From Bacteroidaceae bacterium (GTDB lineage: Bacteria > Bacteroidota > Bacteroidia > Bacteroidales > Bacteroidaceae): 64,000 bases of DNA. The position numbers and the translations under genes are program-made. The stretch lies in assembly GCA_017646665.1 (NCBI GenBank), contig JAGCMB010000029.1, positions 1 to 64,000 of the forward strand, written 5' to 3'. Below the pieces are notes generated by a model, which searched no databases, was not told the DNA's origin, and saw nothing but the letters and a program-made list of their open reading frames with translations. Of this stretch, positions 17,271 to 26,400 are shown in pieces; position 1 is the stretch's first letter, and each line of letters begins with the position of its first letter.

Positions 17271-18343
17271 TGAGATTGTTGAGGTACATAATGTTCTTGT
17301 TGCTTTTGTTACCTTGTTGCGGAGCTTTGGCGGCCGGTTCCTCCCATCAGGAGGAAAAAACTGTTGATGTCAAGAAAATAATCTTTGACCACGTTAAGGA
17401 TTCATATGAATGGCACATAACGACAGTGAATGACAAGCATATTACTTTACCATTGCCTGTTATCATTTATTCGTCACGCACGGGATGGGAGGTCTTTCTC
17501 TCCTCGGTGTTCCACGATGTTGACGAGTATAGAGGGTTCAGGATATCAAGAGAGGGAAATTACGAGGGCAAGATTGTGGAACTTGATGCCGAAGGGAACG
17601 AACAACGGCCTTTGCTCGACCTTTCACTGACAAAGACCGTCGTGTCGGTATTTATAATATCATTCCTATTGATGTTGATAGTTGTTGGAACTGCGCGCTG
17701 GTACAGAAACCGCAAGCCCTCTGATAAGGCTCCGCGTGGCTTTGTCGGGGTAATGGAGATGGTTATAGATATGGTTGTGGAAAGTGTTATAAAGCCCAAT
17801 GTGGGTAGCCGTTACAAGAGATATGTATCGTTTCTGCTTACAGTCTTTTTTATGATATTCTTGACCAACCTTATGGGACTTCTTCCAATATTTCCCGGTG
17901 GAGCAAATGTTACAGGAAACATATCGGTTGCTATGGCACTTGCCTTATGTACCTTTGTGGCTGTGAACATATTTGGAAATAAAGAGTATTATAAGGAAGT
18001 CTTTTGGCCCGACGTTCCGGTGTGGCTGAAGGCTCCACTTCCTCTGATGCCGATAATTGAACTTGTGGGGGTGGTGGTGAAGCCATTTGCACTTACCATA
18101 CGACTCTTTGCAAACATTCTTGCAGGACACACAGCCTTGCTTGCCTTTGTTTCAATAATTTTTGTCACAATGGCTGTAAACAAGTATATTGGTAGTGCAA
18201 TGACGGTGGTGTCGGTCTTCTTCACCATATTTATGAATGTATTGGAATTGCTTGTTGCTTTTATCCAGGCATTTGTGTTTACGATGCTTTCGTCGGTGTT
18301 CATTGGACTTTCCCAACCCGAGCATCGGAAAACAAAACATTGA
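17267..18343 (+). CDS. atpB: F-type ATP synthase subunit a
   Basis: A protein of 358 residues, the proton-channel subunit of Fo. An N-terminal signal-like segment (to about 25) and a periplasmic region of about 90 residues precede the membrane part, a long form known in Bacteroidota. The key helix contains KPFALTIRLFANILAGHTALLAF with the essential Arg; the last helices include FIQAFVFTMLSSVFIGLS. The start overlaps the previous gene. Confidence 0.96.
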   Translation: MMRLLRYIMFLLLLLPCCGALAAGSSHQEEKTVDVKKIIFDHVKDSYEWHITTVNDKHITLPLPVIIYSSRTGWEVFLSSVFHDVDEYRGFRISREGNYEGKIVELDAEGNEQRPLLDLSLTKTVVSVFIISFLLMLIVVGTARWYRNRKPSDKAPRGFVGVMEMVIDMVVESVIKPNVGSRYKRYVSFLLTVFFMIFLTNLMGLLPIFPGGANVTGNISVAMALALCTFVAVNIFGNKEYYKEVFWPDVPVWLKAPLPLMPIIELVGVVVKPFALTIRLFANILAGHTALLAFVSIIFVTMAVNKYIGSAMTVVSVFFTIFMNVLELLVAFIQAFVFTMLSSVFIGLSQPEHRKTKH

Positions 18344-18365
18344 AAAAGAATTTATTAACCTTTAA

Positions 18366-18632
18366 ATGTTGAATACTATGTTTATGACAATTCTTCTTGA
18401 AGCTATCAGCGGTGCTTCGTTGGCAAATTTAGGCGCGGCTTTTGCAGCTGCAGCAGCTGTGTTTGCAGCAGCGTTGGGAATCAGCCGCATCGGATGTACT
18501 GCGCTTGAGTCGATAGCACGTCAACCCGAGGCTGCCGGTGATATAAGATCAAGTATGATTCTTGCGGCGGCTCTTATTGAGGGTGTTGCAATGTTTGCCA
18601 TTGTGGTCTGTTTCCTTGTACTTTTCGTGTAA
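18366..18632 (+). CDS. atpE: F-type ATP synthase subunit c
   Basis: A protein of 88 residues, two-helix hairpin of the rotor ring. The polar loop is RQPEAAGDIR and the ion-carrying Glu is in AALIEGVAMF. Helix 1 is Ala-rich without the Gln, and the Glu is followed by Gly rather than Ser/Thr, so the Na+ signature is absent and proton coupling is likely. An alternative start at 18378 or 18384 would shorten it slightly. Confidence 0.95.
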   Translation: MLNTMFMTILLEAISGASLANLGAAFAAAAAVFAAALGISRIGCTALESIARQPEAAGDIRSSMILAAALIEGVAMFAIVVCFLVLFV

Positions 18633-18650
18633 CGGTAACTTTAGTCAAGG

Positions 18651-19166
18651 ATGTCGTTGTTATTACCCGATGCAGGTCTGCTGTTCTGGATGCTTCTGGC
18701 ATTCGGGGTAGTGTTTGTCGTGTTGTATAAATACGGCTTTCCAATCATTGTTTCAATGATTGATGCCCGCAAAAAATATATCGACGATGCATTGAATGGT
18801 GCTAAAGAGGCCAATGCAAGAATTGCCAATGTTGAAGAAGAGTGCAATGCGCTGGTTGAGGATGCCCGTAAGAAACAGGTTGAGATATTGCGTGAGGCTA
18901 CTGCTGCAAAGGAACAGATGATGGACGAGGCGCGTGGGAAGGCCGATGCTGAAACGCAACGGATTATTGCCGATGCCAAAAAAGAGATTGAGCGACAACG
19001 CGAAGATGCCTTGAGCTTTGTTCGCGAGGAGGCTGCCAAGGTGGCTATAGCCGTGGCCGAGAAAATTCTACGTGATGAGCTTGCCGACGAATCGAGTCAA
19101 CAGGATTATATAGAGAAGCTTGTTGACAGGATAAATGGTGACAAAAAGGTAACAGAAGGTAAATGA
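18651..19166 (+). CDS. atpF: F-type ATP synthase subunit b
   Basis: A protein of 171 residues, the peripheral stalk. One N-terminal membrane helix (about 8-27) is followed by a long charged coiled coil (IANVEEECNALVEDARKK and on to EKILRDEL). Normal length. It overlaps atpH by 4 nt. Confidence 0.95.
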   Translation: MSLLLPDAGLLFWMLLAFGVVFVVLYKYGFPIIVSMIDARKKYIDDALNGAKEANARIANVEEECNALVEDARKKQVEILREATAAKEQMMDEARGKADAETQRIIADAKKEIERQREDALSFVREEAAKVAIAVAEKILRDELADESSQQDYIEKLVDRINGDKKVTEGK

Positions 19167-19708
19167 ACACGGGAGTTATATCAATGCGCTATGCTAAAGC
19201 TCTTTTTGCTTACGCAAAGGAGCAAGGTGCCGAAGATGCAATATACATGAATATGTTGCAGCTGATGGCTACTTTGCAACGGGTGAAAGAACTTGGCGAG
19301 GTGCTGAACATGCCTTCATTGTCAAAGGAGGAACGTGTTGGATTGCTCTGTTCGGCAGTGGACAGTTCTCCTGTATACAAGGATTTCATTCGCCTAATTG
19401 TTGATGCTGAACGCGAACAATTGCTTATATTTATCTCACATTGCTATGTGTCGCTTTATCGCAAGGCAAAGAATATTGTTGCAGCAAGGCTCACCACAGC
19501 CGTTCCTGTAAATGAGGCTCTATGTAACAAGATTTCTGCAGCCATTTTACCGAATTCAGTTACTGTAGAGATGCAGAACGTTGTTGACGATGGAATTATT
19601 GGAGGTTTTATTTATGAAACCGAGACGTACCGTTTTGATGCAAGTGTGAAAAGGCAGTTGCGTGATATTGAAAATAAGTTTATTAAACAAAATAAACAAC
19701 TTCTCTAA
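19163..19708 (+). CDS. atpH: F-type ATP synthase subunit delta
   Basis: A protein of 181 residues connecting the stalk to F1. It starts with [19 protein letters not shown], the usual RYAKALF motif, and ends with [20 protein letters not shown], the conserved DGIIGGF-type C-terminal element. Its stop overlaps the atpA start by one base. Confidence 0.94.
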   Translation: MNTGVISMRYAKALFAYAKEQGAEDAIYMNMLQLMATLQRVKELGEVLNMPSLSKEERVGLLCSAVDSSPVYKDFIRLIVDAEREQLLIFISHCYVSLYRKAKNIVAARLTTAVPVNEALCNKISAAILPNSVTVEMQNVVDDGIIGGFIYETETYRFDASVKRQLRDIENKFIKQNKQLL

Positions 19709-21285
19709 TGAATATTAAACCAAGTGAGGTGTCGAGTGTGTTACTCGAACAGCTGAGAGGTCTCAAGAGTAAGATGGAATATGAAGAGGTGGGAACAGTT
19801 CTTCAAGTGAGCGACGGTGTCGTACGCATATATGGCCTATACAATGCCGAGGCCGAGGAACTGCTTGAGTTTGACAATGGAGTGAAAGCTATTGTCATGA
19901 ACCTCGAAGAGGACAATGTGGGCGCCGTGCTGTTGGGGCCTACCGACAAAATCAAGGAGGGTATGACCGTCAAACGTACCGGTCGCATCGCTTCAATAGA
20001 TGTGTGCGATGGAATGCTTGGCCGTGTGATTACTCCGCTTGGAGAGCCCCTCGATGGCAAGGGTGATATTGTTGGCGAGATGTGCGAGATGCCACTCGAC
20101 CGCAAGGCACCGGGTGTAATATTCCGCCAGCCGGTGACAGAACCTTTGCAGACCGGACTCAAATCAATAGACTCAATGATTCCAATAGGGCGTGGTCAGC
20201 GTGAACTCATTATCGGTGACCGTCAGACGGGAAAGACGGCTGTTGCGATAGATACAATATTGAACCAGCGTGCTGCATACGAGTCCGGGAAACCTGTCTA
20301 TTGCATATATGTGGCTATTGGCCAAAAAGGCTCAACGGTGGCTTCTATCGTGAATACCCTGCGTAATTACGGTGCAATGGACTATACTATCGTGGTTGCT
20401 GCAACAGCTGCCGACACTGCTGCAATGCAGTACTATGCACCAATGGCCGGTGCTGCGATTGGTGAGTATTTCCGTGACACCGGACGTCACGCACTTGTGG
20501 TATATGACGACCTCTCCAAACAGGCTGTAGCCTACCGCGAGGTATCGCTTATCCTGCGTCGTCCATCGGGACGCGAGGCCTATCCGGGTGATGTGTTCTA
20601 TCTGCACTCCCGTCTGCTCGAACGTGCAGCAAGAATAATCAATCAACAGCAGGTGGCTGAAAAGATGAACGACCTGCCACCAAGCCTTGTGGGCAAAGTA
20701 AAAGGTGGCGGCTCATTGACTGCATTGCCAATAATAGAAACGCAGGCCGGTGACGTTTCGGCATATATCCCGACAAATGTAATATCCATTACCGATGGCC
20801 AGATATATCTTGAGAGCGACCTCTTTAACCGTGGTTTCCGTCCGGCTGTGAATGTGGGAATATCTGTGTCGCGTGTAGGTGGTAATGCGCAGATAAAATC
20901 AATGAAGGGTGTTGCAGGAACCTTGAAGATTGATCAGGCACAGTATCGTGAGCTCGAAGCATTTGCAAAGTTCGGTACAGATGTCGATGCCGTTACTATG
21001 ATGGTAATTGAGCGTGGCCGTCGTACCAATGCTCTGCTAATACAACCGCAATATGCCCCAATGCCTGTTGGCGAACAGGTTGCCTTGTTGTATTGCGGAA
21101 CAAAGAACCTTTTACAGGATATTTCGGTTGACAAGGTGCCCGATTTTGAGAAACTTTTTCTTGATGTGCTGCGTTCAAGATATAAAGACACAGTGTTGGA
21201 TGTGCTTTCGTCAGGCGTGTTGAATACCGATGTTGAAAGAGTGATGACCGATGTCGCAGCCGATGTGGTTGCATCATTAAAGTGA
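19708..21285 (+). CDS. atpA: F-type ATP synthase subunit alpha
   Basis: A protein of 525 residues, the non-catalytic nucleotide-binding subunit. Motifs are the P-loop GDRQTGKTA, the preceding [36 protein letters not shown] and the alpha signature [16 protein letters not shown]. Length and order are normal. Confidence 0.98.
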   Translation: MNIKPSEVSSVLLEQLRGLKSKMEYEEVGTVLQVSDGVVRIYGLYNAEAEELLEFDNGVKAIVMNLEEDNVGAVLLGPTDKIKEGMTVKRTGRIASIDVCDGMLGRVITPLGEPLDGKGDIVGEMCEMPLDRKAPGVIFRQPVTEPLQTGLKSIDSMIPIGRGQRELIIGDRQTGKTAVAIDTILNQRAAYESGKPVYCIYVAIGQKGSTVASIVNTLRNYGAMDYTIVVAATAADTAAMQYYAPMAGAAIGEYFRDTGRHALVVYDDLSKQAVAYREVSLILRRPSGREAYPGDVFYLHSRLLERAARIINQQQVAEKMNDLPPSLVGKVKGGGSLTALPIIETQAGDVSAYIPTNVISITDGQIYLESDLFNRGFRPAVNVGISVSRVGGNAQIKSMKGVAGTLKIDQAQYRELEAFAKFGTDVDAVTMMVIERGRRTNALLIQPQYAPMPVGEQVALLYCGTKNLLQDISVDKVPDFEKLFLDVLRSRYKDTVLDVLSSGVLNTDVERVMTDVAADVVASLK

Positions 21286-21291
21286 TGAAGA

Positions 21292-22155
21292 ATGAATCTG
21301 AGAGAAGTTAGGGACAGGATTGCATCGGTGAAGAGCACGCAGAAGATTACTTCGGCTATGAAGTTGGTTTCTGCGGCAAAGCTCCGTCGCGCACAGGCCG
21401 CAATTGAGGGTATGTCGCATTATAGCAACAAACTGAATGAATTGCTTGCCTCTCTCCTTAACACAACAGATGGCTTTACAACAGAACTTGCTGTAAAACG
21501 TGAATGTAAAAGAGCTGTTGTTGTAGCGGTATCGTCCGACACCGGCTTGTGTGGTACATTCAATGTGAATATAATAAATAAACTCCGTGAAGTGCTTGAT
21601 GGCTACAAGTCGTCCAATACACAAGTGGAGGTATACACTGTTGGAAAAAAGGTTTCTGATGCAGTGAAGAAAATGGGTCGTATCCCTGTTGAGGCATTAA
21701 TGGCACAGTCGTCTGCACCGCAGTATGATGAAATTGCCAACGTCGTGCGCGACTTCATACGTCGTTTCCGTGCAGGAGAGATTGACAGGGTCGAGGTCGT
21801 GTATTCACATTTCAGGTCGGCGTCTAAGCAAGAGCCGACAACAGAGGCAATTCTGCCTGTCGAACTGAATGATTATTCCGAAAACTCTGTTTCGACCATT
21901 GACTATATTGTTGAGCCGGGGCGCGAGGAGTTGCTCTCGGAACTTGTCCCCAAAGTTATTGAGGTACATCTGTTCACCGCGTTACTTGATGCTGTTACGG
22001 CCGAGCACGCAGCGCGTGTGCTTGCTATGCAGATTGCAACAGACAATGCCACTGATTTGATTTCAGAACTCACTCTTGAATATAACAAAGGCCGTCAGCA
22101 GGCAATTACAAATGAACTGCTTGATATTATGTCGGGTAGCGGAGCAAACGTATAG
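21292..22155 (+). CDS. atpG: F-type ATP synthase subunit gamma
   Basis: A protein of 287 residues, the central rotor shaft. It opens with REVRDRIASVKSTQKITSAM, holds SSDTGLCGTFNVNI near residue 85 and ends with LTLEYNKGRQQAITNELLDI, all typical. It is the last gene of the operon, followed by a 20-bp terminator. Confidence 0.97.
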   Translation: MNLREVRDRIASVKSTQKITSAMKLVSAAKLRRAQAAIEGMSHYSNKLNELLASLLNTTDGFTTELAVKRECKRAVVVAVSSDTGLCGTFNVNIINKLREVLDGYKSSNTQVEVYTVGKKVSDAVKKMGRIPVEALMAQSSAPQYDEIANVVRDFIRRFRAGEIDRVEVVYSHFRSASKQEPTTEAILPVELNDYSENSVSTIDYIVEPGREELLSELVPKVIEVHLFTALLDAVTAEHAARVLAMQIATDNATDLISELTLEYNKGRQQAITNELLDIMSGSGANV

Positions 22156-22170
22156 ACAACTATAAAGTTA

Positions 22171-22214
22171 AAAATGTAGTGCCCCCAAAGTTGACTTTGG
22201 GGGCACTACATTTT
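22171..22214. terminator. Bidirectional terminator after atpG
   Basis: A perfect 20-bp stem (22171-22190 with 22195-22214) with loop TTGA, with A-run and T-run on its sides. It separates the rightward atp operon from the leftward 77-residue gene. Confidence 0.95.
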
Positions 22215-22232
22215 GCCATTACAGCGTTTCTC

Positions 22233-22466
22233 TTAGATTCCCCGCAGGGTTTGTTGCAGTAGCGCGCCAATCTCCTCGTCACCGTTCTCCCGTTCCTTGT
22301 TCAATTTGACAAGGAAGTCGGCTGTTGTCTTCAAGGCTTGGTTTATTGTGCCAGGGTCTTCGCAATTTACCGTGAGCTTCTCCAACCGTCCTATGAGGCG
22401 ATGAAAAAGGGAGAGCGTCTCGTTGTGTACATCATCAAGGCTTACGCTTTTACTTTTCTTTGTCAT
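22233..22466 (-). CDS. Small helical protein of the right phage module
   Basis: A protein of 77 residues, helical and charged (VHNETLSLFHRLIGRLEKL, then TINQALKTTADFLVKLNKERENGDEEI), without a known motif. It is transcribed leftward from promoter P4, which carries the same box as the capsid promoter, so it belongs to the phage system although it lies alone between atpG and the rightward genes. A role in packaging or regulation is conceivable; no evidence decides. Confidence 0.65.
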   Translation of the reverse strand: MTKKSKSVSLDDVHNETLSLFHRLIGRLEKLTVNCEDPGTINQALKTTADFLVKLNKERENGDEEIGALLQQTLRGI

Positions 22467-22482
22467 AATATGTTTTTATGGA

Positions 22483-22520
22483 CAAATATAATATCCTCTT
22501 TAGCAAACAAGGTTGCTGAT
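22483..22520 (-). promoter_or_regulatory. Phage-module promoter P4 (leftward)
   Basis: Read leftward: ATCAGCAACCTTGT, 16 nt, then TATATTTG (perfect TAnnTTTG). The start codon follows 17 nt after the -7 element. The box is the mirror image of the P5 box, giving a 14-bp inverted repeat, AACAAGGTTGCTGA at 22506-22519 and its complement at 22557-22570. Confidence 0.78.
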
Positions 22521-22554
22521 TTGCCAATAAATACAAACTGTTGATTTTGTGGCA

Positions 22555-22593
22555 TTTCAGCAACCTTGTTCTTCTGTTCCCATATTTCTTTTG
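22555..22593 (+). promoter_or_regulatory. Phage-module promoter P5 (rightward)
   Basis: Box TTTCAGCAACCTTGT (22555-22569), 16 nt, then TTCTTTTG (22586-22593; 7 of 8 to consensus). The 15-base box, its spacing and the TT variant of the -7 element all match the capsid promoter P3. The start codon lies 16 nt downstream. Confidence 0.78.
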
Positions 22594-22608
22594 CACACAA
22601 AAAAGATT

Positions 22609-23127
22609 ATGGGTTTATCAATGGTTTTAACAGGATTGAATGGAGCGATAGGGCTCTATTCGGGAGTGAAGGGGATGCTCGACAGAAACGAGGCCTCAAA
22701 GAGTGCAAAAGCTTTGCGTGACAAGGCTAAGGCCGAGGAGGCCGGCTGGTACAGACATAATTATTACGAGAATTATCTTGACAGCACTGCTGCCAAGGCT
22801 GCAATGAAAAGGGTTGAAAACAGTTTGCGCCGTAACAACGAGCAGAGTAGGGCACACTCAATTGTCACTGGAACTACTCCCGAATATTCCATTGCGCGTA
22901 ACGAACAGGGTTTGCGTTCAATGGAGAATGTAGTAACCAATTTGGCTGCGCAGGATTCCAACAGGAAAAGTCAGATTGATGTAATTCACCGTCAGAACAA
23001 GAATGCCTTCTTGAGTAATGAATTGAATGATTTGGCTATGGAAGAGAAAATGGCAACTTCGGCTGCGTCCAATGGTTTTAATTTGTTTCAGAACGCGCTC
23101 TTGGGAGCAAAATGGGGAAAGGAGTGA
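22609..23127 (+). CDS. Phage virion protein candidate (helical)
   Basis: A protein of 172 residues from the ATG at 22609 (MGLSMVLTGLNGAIGLYSG); a longer frame from a GTG at 22549 would run through promoter P5 and is rejected. A short hydrophobic N-terminal segment (about 3-20) is followed by an Ala/Asn/Arg-rich, helical body with no known motif. Small helical proteins with a hydrophobic start that precede a giant internal protein are often ejection proteins of podoviruses; this is inferred. Confidence 0.65.
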   Translation: MGLSMVLTGLNGAIGLYSGVKGMLDRNEASKSAKALRDKAKAEEAGWYRHNYYENYLDSTAAKAAMKRVENSLRRNNEQSRAHSIVTGTTPEYSIARNEQGLRSMENVVTNLAAQDSNRKSQIDVIHRQNKNAFLSNELNDLAMEEKMATSAASNGFNLFQNALLGAKWGKE

Positions 23128-23138
23128 TATGACAAAGT

Positions 23139-23420
23139 ATGAGCAATCTGTATATGAATGATGAATTGAGGAGAATATACGATAGTGTATTGCTGCGAGA
23201 GAAAAGGCGTAAAGAGCTTTCCAATCATCGGCGTAACGTCGCGGCGATTGTGGATTTTGCATCCTCTATTTTAAGGCGTGAAGAGCCAAAAGACCAAAAT
23301 ACAGGCGTAAAAGGGCAGAACAGGACATTGCAACAGATCAATAATTCAATGAAGGATTATAGGGGTACCATTGCCGGTGAAATGTTCCGTCAAAGATTTG
23401 CGTCGGACAAGAAAATGTAA
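23139..23420 (+). CDS. Small phage protein, unknown
   Basis: A protein of 93 residues, basic and helical (LRRIYDSVLLREKRRKELSN), with no known motif. It is 11 nt after the 172-residue gene and 21 nt before the 1555-residue gene, so it is part of the operon under P5. Possibly an internal head or ejection component. Confidence 0.6.
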   Translation: MSNLYMNDELRRIYDSVLLREKRRKELSNHRRNVAAIVDFASSILRREEPKDQNTGVKGQNRTLQQINNSMKDYRGTIAGEMFRQRFASDKKM

Positions 23421-23441
23421 ACAATTAAAAGATATAAGGTT

Positions 23442-26400
23442 ATGTATTCAGTGAATTTTAATGAGGAAGAGAATAACAAGAAGAAAAAGGCCCATAAATC
23501 ATTGTTTCCCGAAAATGTGAACGATTTGGGTGTGAAGGAGAATGAAACGTTTAAGCAGAATTTGGCTGGAAATGGTGTGCTACTGCAGAATACATCCGGT
23601 GCAGATACTTATGCAAAGGATGATGTTATCAACAATACCGTTTTTGCTTCGTCAATGTTGAAGAAGGATAAAGAAAAACCTGTTTCTACATTGTCTGTTG
23701 CTGATAGTGTTGATACAAAGAAAACGATAAATTCTCAGTTGTCGTCGAAAGAAGTTTTGGGCGCGAATTACAACAAGCCTGGTTCTTGGGGAAAATATTT
23801 GAAGAGCGTGGCTCCCGAACCCACACCACAAAGAACAGCAGCGTTGTATTCAGTGTCGAAGAAGGCTGTTGAAGACATTGCCTCTGATTATTTGAAGAAT
23901 GAACTGAAGGCTGTGTATGACAAGAAACTTGAAGCTGCCAGAATCCATTCGAATAATGCTTACGCAGAATATGGTACGGACGCTATTGCTGCAATGCGTA
24001 TTGCTCAGGAGAGAAGTGACCCAATGGCGGTGATAGACGAAACGATGAAAGAGGTTGATGCGGGCAAGTTGCGTAAAATGGTTGAGCCTCTTGCTCTTCG
24101 TGGAGGATTTGATGCCGATGAATATATTGAGGATTACGTGAAACCGACGTTGCACGATATGATGCTGAATGATTATATCGACAAGAACAAACCAAAAAAT
24201 AGTGCTGAGTATATGCTTAGGGCGGCTTATGATGGCTCGCTCATTGGAAAGGCTGCAAATATCGGCCTGGGAAGGAGTTCATTTGCACAGATTGAAAACG
24301 AAAGTCTTGCGCGGTATGGCGCCAGCAGATTGGAGAACTTTGCAGCAGGTATTGGCTCCCTTTTGATTGATGCACCGGCCTTTGCCAGTTTTGGTGCGTT
24401 GTCGGGGCGCATTGTAGGTAAGGCTACGAGTTATGCAACAAATAAGTTGGCCGAGCGTCTGTTGTCATATAGCGCCGCAGATGGAATGACAAAACTACGT
24501 GCCTCACAAATTGCCCAGCGTGCAATTGTGGGTAACCTGAGTAATCGTATTATGCAAAGTGCAACGACTCAGGGCTTGACATTAGGCACTTATGATTTAG
24601 CCAACAGTGTAGCCGAGGATGTGCTTTACAACGACTGCGTTGATACCGGTAAGGCCTTTAAGTCGTTTGCAAAGGGCTTTGGGACTGGCGCTACAGCAGG
24701 TGCTGTGGGTACAAGGCTTAAAAAGATGATGGGAGGATTGACCGGCGGTAAAAAAATGCTTGCTTCAACCGGAGTGCTGAGCGCAGAATCCGCAGTGTTT
24801 ACATTATCTACTGAAATGGATAAGGTTCTCAATGACGTTGAAGTCAAACCAATAGACCTGTTCAATGATTATGCTGAAAGCTTGGCAACGCTCGGTGTTA
24901 TGAAGATGACACACTGGCGTCCAAAAGGTGCTGAAAACAAGCTCAAGGCCGATGGAACATTGAAGGATGAATTGAAATTGTCGAAATCGGAGCAAGAGGA
25001 ACTGCGCGAGATGAATATAGACCCTGTTGAATTTATGGGTTATGTCGAGAAATCTCTGAATTTGCCATCCTATGGTGTCGGCGCTACCAGAAATCACATC
25101 ACCGAGAAGTATCTTGAGATGATGCAGAGCAAGGATGTGTCGGCAACCACAAAGGCAAAATTGATGTATCTGATAGACAACAAACTTACATCAACACCTC
25201 CTGTGCCTTTCGACTATGATGTTGAGCAGAACAGGAAGGGAGAATGGGTTTATACAACCTATGATTTTGAGGGAAACAAGGTTGAACGCCGCCTGTTTGA
25301 ACACGCCGGCAAAGTAAAGAATCATCTGCTTGTCGAGAAAAGTAAATTGCGAAACAACAGAATTGCGGCCTATGAACGCGAACTTCTTCAAGGCATCGAT
25401 TCCCAGAATCTTCTGCGTCAGGCAGGGTTATATGCCAAGGAAAAGAGTGTTAGTATAGATGACATATCACAGGCCTTGTACAAGCGTGCACAAAACACTC
25501 CGCTATCGGGTTGGGAGGATATGCTTGTGCGTGAAATTGTTGACCGTGCTTCGTATGACCAGAGTGGTATGGTGCAGTTCCTGACTGATATGCGTCGTAA
25601 CATAGAGAAAAAGCACGGACTTGATGATGGCAGTATGCTGACCAAGATTAATACTCCTTTCTACAAATGTACCAATGCCGAAAACAAGGCTCTTGATGAG
25701 TATGAGGCTTTGGTGCGCAATGAGGTTAATGCCCTGAAACAAGGAACGGATAAAGAACGTGCTGCACAGCTTAGAGAAATTGGAGAAAACAGTAGCCTTA
25801 AAGGTATGGCAAATGATGAGGTCAAGAGAAAGGAGGTTGAAGATTTCTATACCCGTAATCCTGATAAAATAGATGCTGTGGGCAGTGGCTTCAAGGAGAA
25901 GCCCATTGAGATTGACGACAATGAACCGTCGGAATTTGTATGGAGCTACAACGGCACAGAAAACACTGTTGAGGATATCGAATACTTTAAGGACGTTGCG
26001 CAAGATGTCGCAGGACGATTTAATTTTGATATTGGATTTATAAAGAACGAGCGCGAAATACCTTTGCCTGACACGAATGACAAATATGATGTCATGAACT
26101 ACAACAACAAACTTCGTGCAATGGGTTGGCTCGATAAAAAAGGCGGTATAACCATCAATCTTCCAAATATCCCATCGGTCGAGGAGATTGAGAAAACCGT
26201 TGTTCACGAGTGTGTTGCACATGGAGGCTTGCAGAAACTGTTCGGCAATCATCTTAATACATTCCTCGAAGAGGTCTATCGCAAGGCTTCGGGTGACGTG
26301 CGTGTGGCGATAAATAATATACAGTCGAGATATCCTTTTGCCGACAACTATACCGTTATTGAGGAGTATCTGGCGCATCTTACTGAAAAATCGGTCTTGT

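Noticed and set aside
22549-22608. GTG start of the first right-module gene at 22549
   Set aside because: This would place the promoter box and -7 element inside the gene; the ATG at 22609 follows the promoter at the right distance.
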